Shown in pieces: positions 8,224 through 15,633 of a DNA stretch of 15,633 nucleotides (positions are counted from its first letter, which is position 1; every line of letters starts with the position of its first letter). The position numbers were made by a program, and so were the translations under genes. Below the pieces are notes generated by a model. That model was not told where the DNA came from and did not search any database. It saw only the letters and a list, made by a program, of their open reading frames with translations. The stretch is from positions 1 to 15,633 of the forward strand of contig JBFKQZ010000047.1 in assembly GCA_041627475.1 (NCBI GenBank). The letters run 5' to 3'. The DNA comes from JBFGFG01 sp041627475 (GTDB taxonomy: Bacteria; Actinomycetota; Nitriliruptoria; Nitriliruptorales; Nitriliruptoraceae).

Positions 8224-8739
8224 GTGCCCGAGCTCGCCGTCACCGCCATGGGCGCCGACCAGCCCGGCATCGTCGCCGCGGTCGCGCGCGTGCTCCACGA
8301 ACGCGGGGGGAACATCGAGGACTCGGCGATGACGATCCTCGGGGGCCGCTTCTCGCTGGTCCTGCTGGTCGCAGGTGACGACGACGCGGCGGGCCTGGAG
8401 GCAGCGCTGCGCGCCGGCACGGCCGACCTCAACCTCCACCTCTCCGTGGTGGACGCGGGCGAGGGCCACGACGCGGCCGCGGCCACGCACCTGCTCAGCG
8501 TCTACGGCGCGGACCACCCGGGGATCCTCGCGGGCGTGGCCGCGGCCCTCGCGGACGTGGGCGCGAACGTCACCGACCTGTCCAGCCGGCTGATCGGCAG
8601 CGAGGCCGAGCCGGTCTACGCACTCGTGGTCGAGCTGTCGACCGACGACGAGGCGGGCGTCCGCAGCGCGGTCGAGGCGGCGGCCGCCGACCTCGGCGTC
8701 GACTGGACGCTGCGGGCGCTCGACGACGTGACGTACTGA
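8224..8739 (+). CDS. Double ACT-domain protein, GcvR-like
   Basis: This is a 171-residue protein starting at GTG, with AAGGA six bases upstream. It has two ACT domains in tandem: residues about 3-80 start with AVTAMGADQPGIVAAVARVL and residues about 88-168 start with LLSVYGADHPGILAGVAAAL. Both have the DxPGI turn and the following GGNI or GANV that form the ligand site in ACT domains. No DNA-binding or catalytic domain is present. The layout matches the glycine cleavage repressor GcvR family, whose Escherichia coli member acts through GcvA; the N-terminal ACT of formyltetrahydrofolate deformylase is also similar. It is probably a small amino-acid sensor. The deformylase gene begins one base after its stop, so the two are almost surely co-transcribed. 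Confidence 0.88.
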   Translation: MPELAVTAMGADQPGIVAAVARVLHERGGNIEDSAMTILGGRFSLVLLVAGDDDAAGLEAALRAGTADLNLHLSVVDAGEGHDAAAATHLLSVYGADHPGILAGVAAALADVGANVTDLSSRLIGSEAEPVYALVVELSTDDEAGVRSAVEAAAADLGVDWTLRALDDVTY

Positions 8740-8740
8740 G

Positions 8741-9247
8741 ATGGCCGCCCGCGACGCCGTCCTCTACCCCTCCCGCATCCTCAAGGGGCTGTGCGGACCC
8801 GTGGGGTCGATCGGCGAGCCCGAACGGCAGCTGGCCGAGGACCTCGTCGACACGATGTACGCGAACAAGGGCTGCGTCGGCGTGGCCGCACCGCAGATCG
8901 GTGTCCCGTCGCGCGCGTTCTGCCTCGACGTGTCGGTGATGCGGAAGCCGCCGGAGGGCAACCACGGCCTGCTCGTCCTGTTCGACCCGGAGCTGGTCGT
9001 CGCAACCGGCTCGGACCTGGCGCGCGAGGGCTGCCTGTCGGTGCCCGACTTCACCTGCGACGTGCGCCGCGCCACCGAGGTCGTGGTGCGCGGCACCACG
9101 CCGGAGGGCGACAGCCGCGTCATCGAGGCGACCGGCTTCGAGGCCCGCGCGCTCCAGCACGAGCTCGACCACCTCGACGGCCTGCTGATCCTCGACCGCG
9201 TCGCCAGCGCTCGGACCGACGTCCACCAGCGCAAGGTGTATCGGTGA
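8741..9247 (+). CDS. def: Peptide deformylase
   Basis: The 168-residue product removes the formyl group from the N-terminal methionine of nascent proteins. All three family motifs are present: GVAAPQ at residues 47-52 (usual form GxGLAAxQ, Leu replaced by Val), EGCLS at 96-100 with metal ligand Cys98, and HELDH at 140-144 with metal ligands His140 and His144 and catalytic Glu141. Length is normal for a deformylase. The ATG follows the stop of the ACT gene by one base, which suggests translational coupling. The usual partner fmt is not next to it in this window. Confidence 0.96.
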   Translation: MAARDAVLYPSRILKGLCGPVGSIGEPERQLAEDLVDTMYANKGCVGVAAPQIGVPSRAFCLDVSVMRKPPEGNHGLLVLFDPELVVATGSDLAREGCLSVPDFTCDVRRATEVVVRGTTPEGDSRVIEATGFEARALQHELDHLDGLLILDRVASARTDVHQRKVYR

Positions 9248-9270
9248 CTGCACCTCGCTCCGCTCGGTGA

Positions 9271-9331
9271 CGGACCGCCGTTCGGCGCTGGTTTCGGCAT
9301 CGCGGGCTCGCCGCGCCTCGGCGGCGGTCCG
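9271..9331. repeat. Inverted repeat downstream of the deformylase gene
   Basis: The 10-base arms cggaccgccg (9271-9280) and cggcggtccg (9322-9331) are perfect complements 41 bases apart. A small hairpin cgcgg/ccgcg (9301-9315) lies between them. It starts 23 bases after the def stop and may act as a terminator or an RNA end structure; no T-run follows. Confidence 0.4.
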
Positions 9332-9381
9332 CCCGGCATGCAGTCCCCGGCGGTGGCCGCTGGCCGGGCGTCGAGGGCTGA

Positions 9382-9413
9382 TTGGTCAGGACGGTCGGTC
9401 CGCGCCATATCCT
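9382..9413 (+). promoter_or_regulatory. Weak promoter candidate for the iron-sulfur oxidoreductase gene
   Basis: TTGGTC (9382-9387) and TATCCT (9408-9413) are 20 bases apart, longer than the ideal 17-18. The -10-like box ends 32 bases before the GTG start at 9446. It sits in a short, slightly AT-richer patch of the 198-bp gap between def and this gene. Confidence 0.25.
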
Positions 9414-9445
9414 CCGCGCAAGCACCAGCCCGCGAAGGAGCGTGT

Positions 9446-11617
<2,172 letters not shown>

Positions 11618-11636
11618 CCGCCTGCGCCACACCCCT

Positions 11637-11667
11637 CGACGCCCCCGGCCCCGCGCCGGGGGCGTCG
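11637..11667 (+). terminator. Strong GC-rich terminator hairpin
   Basis: The 13-base arms cgacgcccccggc and gccgggggcgtcg are perfect complements around a 5-base loop, starting 20 bases after the stop of the iron-sulfur oxidoreductase gene. No T-run follows. Confidence 0.75.
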
Positions 11668-11693
11668 TCGCCTGCGGCGGGAACCGCGAGGCC

Positions 11694-11699
11694 TTGACA
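11694..11699 (+). promoter_or_regulatory. Isolated TTGACA box
   Basis: A perfect -35 consensus lies 56 bases before the lipoprotein start and just after the upstream terminator, a sensible promoter place. No matching -10 is seen at the 16-18 base spacing (that stretch reads gacgcac), so it is only a candidate. Confidence 0.25.
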
Positions 11700-11755
11700 G
11701 GCGTCTGACACTCGACGCACGGGCGCGGGCCCGTCGCCGAGGAACAGAACGACCG

Positions 11756-12631
11756 ATGCGAACCACCATCGCTCTCCTGCTCGTCCTGGCACTCACCGCC
11801 TGCGGCGGTGCGACCAGCACACGCGACGTGACGAGCCCTGCCCGGGAACCGTCGGACACCCCTTCCCCCGACGACACCGAGGACCCGGTCGCGGGCTCGT
11901 GGGCGCTCGAGGCGGCGGACCCGGCCGTGCCCATCCAGACCGGGCTGCCGTTCACCCTCGACCTCGAGCGTCGGCAGGACGGCGCCCTGCGTCTGTCGGG
12001 CAGGGCGCCCTGCAACATCTTCGGCGCCACGGTCTTCGCAGGCGACGGCGGCTGGGAGGTCGAGGGTGGCGACTACACCGTGGACGGGGCCGGCTGCGAG
12101 CCCGCCGTGATGGCCGCCGAGCAGGCGTACCTCGACGCCCTGCGCGCCGTCACGCAGTGGTCGCTGCCCACGACGGACCTGCTCGAACTCACAGGCCCTG
12201 CCACCCGCCTGCAGTTCAGGCCCGCACCGGCGGTCGCGCAGGTGCCGCTGGTCAGCACGACCTGGGTCGTCGTCTCGACGGTCGACGGCACGGGGCCGGA
12301 CGCGACGACCTCGGCACTGCCCGCGGGGGCCCCGCAGCCGATGCTGCGCTTCGTCGCCGACGGGCTGCTGCAGCTCGACACGGGCTGCCAGGGCTACGAG
12401 GGACGATGGTCGTTCGCCGACGACGGCAGCATCGCGCTGGAGTCCCTGGAGCGAGGGGTCGAGGACCGCGAGCCCTGCACCCCGAACGGGGCGGCACTCG
12501 CCGAGGAGGTCGCGGTGTCGCTGTTCGCGGTGATCGACGAGGGTGGGTTCACCGCCAGCGTCCAGGACAACCGCCTGCGCCTCGAGCGGGGTGACGTCGG
12601 GCTCGAGGCGATCCCGCTCGTCGAGGACTGA
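11756..12631 (+). CDS. Lipoprotein with two META (HslJ-like) domains
   Basis: The 291-residue product begins with a lipoprotein signal: MRTT, a hydrophobic IALLLVLALTA and lipobox LTAC with the lipid-bearing Cys16. A Thr/Ser/Pro/Asp-rich linker follows to about residue 42. Residues about 44-148 fit a META domain: GSWALE start, a strand with LSGRAPCN in place of the common GGCN, GCEPAVMAAEQAYLDAL in place of the usual TxMAC..E..F helix, and a closing LQFRP. Residues about 160-288 (from STTWVV to LEAIPL, with GCQGYEG) look like a second, more diverged META copy. META proteins such as HslJ are envelope proteins linked to stress or novobiocin resistance; a precise role here is unknown. The ribosome binding site is weak (GAGGA at 11739-11743, 12 bases away). 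Confidence 0.85.
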   Translation: MRTTIALLLVLALTACGGATSTRDVTSPAREPSDTPSPDDTEDPVAGSWALEAADPAVPIQTGLPFTLDLERRQDGALRLSGRAPCNIFGATVFAGDGGWEVEGGDYTVDGAGCEPAVMAAEQAYLDALRAVTQWSLPTTDLLELTGPATRLQFRPAPAVAQVPLVSTTWVVVSTVDGTGPDATTSALPAGAPQPMLRFVADGLLQLDTGCQGYEGRWSFADDGSIALESLERGVEDREPCTPNGAALAEEVAVSLFAVIDEGGFTASVQDNRLRLERGDVGLEAIPLVED

Positions 12632-12749
12632 TCGGCCGGTCGACCGCACCGGTGCGCGGGCGCAGCGCGGTGGCCGGACCGGACGGTGCCGACCGGCGGT
12701 GGCTCGCGTACGGTCCCGCCCCGACCGACCACCGACGAGGAGCCACGGG
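12632..12749. other. Gap between lipoprotein and M23 genes
   Basis: 118 bases of GC-rich sequence. It ends with the GAGGAG ribosome binding site of the M23 gene. TACGGT at 12709-12714 fits a loose -10 pattern but has no -35. No terminator hairpin of note, so the two envelope genes may be read as one unit. Confidence 0.5.
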
Positions 12750-13850
12750 TTGCGACTGCGAGCACTTGCCGTCGCCCTCGCACTGACCGTCTCCGTCGTC
12801 GCGCCCGCCGCCGCCGGCAACATCGGCTCGCTGGAGCGGCAGCTCGAGGAGGCGAAGGAGCGCCGCGCGGCGGTCGAGGCCCGCCTCGCCACCGAGGCCG
12901 GTGACCTCGAGGGGCTCGCCGAGCAGGTGGCCGAGGCCGAGCAGGCCGTGGCCGAGGTCGACGCCCGTGACGCCGAGCTGCGTGGCGAGCTGGACGCCGT
13001 GGCCGGCGCCCTCGCCGAACGGTCGCGCGCCGCGTTCATGCGGGGCGAACAGACCGCGCTCCACGTGCTGGTCTCGGCCCGTGACCTCAACGACGTCGCC
13101 GAGGGCGCGGCCCTGCTGGAGTCGCTCGCACTGCGCGACCGCGCCAGCCTCGAGACGGCCGAGGCGCTGCGCGTCGAGCTCGCCGCGAACCGCGAGGTCC
13201 GGGCCGAACGCCTCGACGAGCTCAGCGCCCTCGAGGCCGACCTCGAGCAGCGCGTCGAGCAGCTGATGGCGGACCTCGACCAGCTCCAGGCGGACGCGGA
13301 GCGCTTCGGCGACGTGCTCGCGGCCGAGCGCGAGGCCGCACGCCGTCGGGCGGCCGAGGAGGAGCGTCGCCGGCGCGCGGCAGCGGAGGCCGCCGCCGCG
13401 GCGTCCGCACCTGCCAGCAGTGCACCCGCGCCGGTCGCCAGCGGTGGGCTCGCCTGCCCGGTCGGCAACCCGGTGGCCTTCACCGACACCTGGGGCGCAC
13501 CGCGTTCCGGCGGTCGCAGCCACCAGGGCGTGGACATGATGGCCCGCCACGGGACACCCGTGTACGCGATCACGTCCGGCCGCATCACCCGGCTGAAGAA
13601 CAGCGGCCTCGGTGGCATCTCGCTGTGGATGTACGGCGACGACAACAACGAGTACTACTACACCCACCTCCAGGGCTACGCGAGCGGCACGTCCACCGGC
13701 AGACGCGTCGCCGCCGGTGACCTCATCGCCTACGTCGGCTCGACCGGCAACGCGAGTTCCAGCGCGCCCCACCTGCACTTCGAGGTGCACCCGGGCGGCG
13801 GCAGCGCCGTGAACCCCTACCCCTACGCGGCCCGCGCCTGCGGCCGGTGA
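12750..13850 (+). CDS. Secreted coiled-coil M23 peptidase (EnvC/NlpD-like)
   Basis: TTG at 12750 is chosen because GAGGAG (12737-12742) lies seven bases upstream and a clean signal peptide follows (LRLRALAVALALTVSVVAPAAA, residues 1-22). The frame is open back to 12543 but that part overlaps the lipoprotein gene and is Arg/Ser-rich noise. Residues about 25-190 form long charged heptad-like helices, a coiled coil. Residues about 190-230 are an Ala/Arg/Glu then Ala/Pro/Ser-rich linker. Residues about 235-366 form an M23 (LytM) domain with zinc ligands His258 and Asp262 in HQGVD and H341-L-H343 near the end. Because all metal ligands are present it is probably an active endopeptidase cutting peptidoglycan cross-links, unlike EnvC, which is inactive. 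It may instead serve cell separation through the coiled coil, as do actinobacterial M23 proteins of this type. Confidence 0.92.
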   Translation: MRLRALAVALALTVSVVAPAAAGNIGSLERQLEEAKERRAAVEARLATEAGDLEGLAEQVAEAEQAVAEVDARDAELRGELDAVAGALAERSRAAFMRGEQTALHVLVSARDLNDVAEGAALLESLALRDRASLETAEALRVELAANREVRAERLDELSALEADLEQRVEQLMADLDQLQADAERFGDVLAAEREAARRRAAEEERRRRAAAEAAAAASAPASSAPAPVASGGLACPVGNPVAFTDTWGAPRSGGRSHQGVDMMARHGTPVYAITSGRITRLKNSGLGGISLWMYGDDNNEYYYTHLQGYASGTSTGRRVAAGDLIAYVGSTGNASSSAPHLHFEVHPGGGSAVNPYPYAARACGR

Positions 13851-13858
13851 CCCCGTGC

Positions 13859-13889
13859 CCGGAGCCCCCACCAATGGCGGGGGCTCCGG
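13859..13889. terminator. Terminator hairpin between convergent genes
   Basis: The 11-base arms ccggagccccc and gggggctccgg flank a 9-base loop. It starts 8 bases after the M23 gene stop and ends 30 bases from the stop of the dikinase gene on the other strand, so it can end both transcripts. No T-run on either side. Confidence 0.7.
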
Positions 13890-13919
13890 TCCCTCGGGGG
13901 GAGGGTCGTGGGGCTGACG

Positions 13920-15633
13920 TCAGACCGGCGCGCCGATGGCGACGCGGGCTGCGGCCAGCCGGGCGATGGGCACGCGGAACGGGCTGCACGAGACGTACTC
14001 GAGCCCGATCCGGTGGAAGAACGCGATCGACTTCGGGTCGCCGCCGTGCTCACCGCAGACACCGAAGTGGACGTGCGGCGCGACGCGAGCCCCGGCCTGG
14101 ACGGCATCGGCGACGAGCCGGCCGACACCCTCCTGGTCGAGCTGCGCGAACGGGTCGTGGTCGAGCAGGCCCTCCTCGACGTACTGCGGCAGCAGCTTCG
14201 CGCCGATGTCGTCGCGGGAGAACCCGAACGTCAGCTGGGTCAGGTCGTTCGTGCCGAACGAGCAGAACTCGGCGTCGGTGACCAGGTCGCCGGCGACCAG
14301 CGCGGCCCGCGGCGTCTCGATCATCGTCCCGACCGGGATGTGCACCGGCACACCCGAGGAGGTCCGTGCGATCGTGGCCCGCATGTCCTCGGCCACGTGC
14401 GCGAACTCGGCCATCGTGACCGTGAGCGGGATCATCACCTGCGGCCGGGGGTCCCCGTCGGCTGCGAGGCGCTGCATCGTCGCCTCGGTCAGTGCCCGGA
14501 CCTGCGCCCGGTACAGCTCGGGCAGCAGCACGCCCAGGCGGACACCGCGGGTGCCGAGCATCGGGTTGTGCTCCTCGAGCTTCTCCGCGGCCTCGAGCAG
14601 CTCGAGGTCCTCCGTGGTCGCCCGGCCGGTGGCCTCGGCGATCCGCAGCTCCTCGATGTCGGGCAGGAACTCGTGCAGCGGCGGGTCGAGCAACCGCACC
14701 GTGACCGGCAGCCCGTCCATCTCGACGAGCAGGCCGAGGAAGTCCTCGCGCTGCTGCTCGTGGAGTCGTTCGAGCGCCGTGACGCGGGACGCCTCGTCCT
14801 CGGCGAGGATGACGTCGCGGACCAGCGGCAGGCGGTCACCGAGGAACATGTGCTCCGTCCGGCACAGCCCGATGCCCTCGGCACCGTTGGCCCGTGCCCG
14901 CGCGGTGTCCTCCGCCGTGTCGGCGTTGGCGTGCACGTGCAGGCGCCGGAACTCGTCGGCCCATGCGAGCAGCTGCTCCACCTCCGGCGTCGCCTCGGGC
15001 TCGACCAGCGGGACGGTGCCGAGCACCACCTCCCCGGTCGTGCCGTCCAGCGAGATCGTGTCCCCTGCGGCGATGACGACGTCACCGACGCGCAGCTCAC
15101 GGGCGTGCTCGTCGACCTCGAGGTCGGCCGCGCCGCAGACCGCCGGCCGGCCGAGGCCGCGGGCGACGACGGCGGCGTGGCTCACGAGGCCACCACGGCT
15201 GGTCACGATGCCGCGTGCGGCGACCATGCCCTCGATGTCCTCGGGCGACGTCTCCTCGCGGACGAGGATGACGTCGTCACCGGCCTCGGTCCGCTCGACG
15301 GCCTCCTCCCAGGTGAAGCAGACGACGCCCGACGCCGCGCCGGGCGACGCGGCGAGCCCGCTGACGAGTACCTCGTAGTCGGCCTCGAGGTCGAACCGCG
15401 GGTGCAGCAGCCGCTCGAGCTGGCCGGGCTCGACCCGACCGATCGCGTCGCGCCGGGTGATCAGCCCCTCGTTGGCCATGTCCACGGCCATCCGCACGGC
15501 AGCCCGTGCCGAGCGCTTGCCGACCCGGGTCTGCAGGACCCACAGCCGGCCACGCTCGACGGTGAACTCGACGTCGCACATGTCGCGGTAGCGCTCCTCG
15601 AGCGCCGCGAGGACCTCCAGCAGCTCGGCGTGC
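13920..15633 (-). CDS. ppdK: Pyruvate phosphate dikinase (N-terminal part beyond window)
   Basis: About 570 C-terminal residues are present; the frame remains open past the right edge, so the ATP-grasp domain lies outside. The enzyme interconverts pyruvate, ATP and phosphate with phosphoenolpyruvate, AMP and pyrophosphate. The first visible residues (YRDMCDVEFTVERGRLWVLQTR) match the conserved end of the nucleotide domain. The swivelling phosphohistidine domain has TSRGGLVSHAAVVARG with catalytic His at 15177-15179. The PEP-binding barrel has GIGLCRTEHMF, FGTNDLTQLTFGFSRDD, CGEHGGDP with catalytic Cys at 14055-14057, and SCSPFRVPIARL. The residue two before the histidine is Val (codon 15183-15185), where most family members have the Thr that is phosphorylated by the dikinase regulatory protein. 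PEP synthase is excluded by the EFTxE and SPFRVP signatures. The gene ends 70 bases from the convergent M23 gene. Confidence 0.97.
   Translation of the reverse strand, partial: HAELLEVLAALEERYRDMCDVEFTVERGRLWVLQTRVGKRSARAAVRMAVDMANEGLITRRDAIGRVEPGQLERLLHPRFDLEADYEVLVSGLAASPGAASGVVCFTWEEAVERTEAGDDVILVREETSPEDIEGMVAARGIVTSRGGLVSHAAVVARGLGRPAVCGAADLEVDEHARELRVGDVVIAAGDTISLDGTTGEVVLGTVPLVEPEATPEVEQLLAWADEFRRLHVHANADTAEDTARARANGAEGIGLCRTEHMFLGDRLPLVRDVILAEDEASRVTALERLHEQQREDFLGLLVEMDGLPVTVRLLDPPLHEFLPDIEELRIAEATGRATTEDLELLEAAEKLEEHNPMLGTRGVRLGVLLPELYRAQVRALTEATMQRLAADGDPRPQVMIPLTVTMAEFAHVAEDMRATIARTSSGVPVHIPVGTMIETPRAALVAGDLVTDAEFCSFGTNDLTQLTFGFSRDDIGAKLLPQYVEEGLLDHDPFAQLDQEGVGRLVADAVQAGARVAPHVHFGVCGEHGGDPKSIAFFHRIGLEYVSCSPFRVPIARLAAARVAIGAPV

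Noticed and set aside
5076..8378. An open frame of 1,100 codons on the plus strand
   Set aside because: It is antisense to the 903-residue secreted protein, which has a signal peptide and a ribosome binding site. The translation is rich in Arg, Asp, Val and Gly with no domain.
7944..8486. Upstream extension of the 903-residue protein
   Set aside because: It would overlap the divergent ACT gene and hide the signal peptide; ATG at 7943 has a GAGGTGA site.
12543..12749. Upstream extension of the M23 peptidase frame overlapping the lipoprotein gene
   Set aside because: The extra 69 residues are Arg/Ser/Thr-rich noise. The TTG start at 12750 has a good ribosome binding site and a signal peptide right behind it.

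Overview
The window comes from a very GC-rich bacterial chromosome. Strong G/C bias at third codon positions, GTG and TTG starts behind good ribosome binding sites, an EtfD-like membrane iron-sulfur reductase and GC-only terminator hairpins suggest a high-GC actinomycete-like bacterium, possibly a deep lineage such as Nitriliruptoria; that placement is inference. No tRNA, rRNA, CRISPR array, insertion sequence or phage gene was seen.

Left part (1-7943, all on the minus strand): two large exported proteins. The upstream gene (7943-5232) encodes a 903-residue secreted protein built of immunoglobulin-like beta domains. After a perfect 14-bp hairpin comes a giant gene (start 5121) that runs off the left edge. 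It has a signal peptide, an N-terminal part with Ig-like modules, then at least ten Calx-beta repeats. The repeats are ordered at two scales: long and short domains alternate, and four-domain blocks recur at a spacing of 1,419 bp. The two proteins also share a domain type. Together they look like a surface or matrix adhesin pair.

Middle (8224-11617, plus strand): a double-ACT-domain protein (GcvR-like) one base ahead of a peptide deformylase, then a 723-residue membrane-bound iron-sulfur oxidoreductase with two 4Fe-4S motifs and two CCG-type modules, related to mycobacterial EtfD and heterodisulfide-reductase-like proteins.

Right part: a lipoprotein with two META (HslJ-like) domains (11756-12631) and a secreted coiled-coil plus M23 peptidase protein (12750-13850), both plus strand and both envelope proteins. 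A convergent hairpin then separates them from pyruvate phosphate dikinase on the minus strand (13920 to beyond the right edge). The dikinase has valine where the usual regulatory threonine lies next to its catalytic histidine.

Most of the content is ordinary housekeeping and envelope biology. The least ordinary parts are the nested repeat architecture of the Calx-beta giant with its shared-domain neighbour, a possible structured RNA leader ahead of that pair, and the altered dikinase site.
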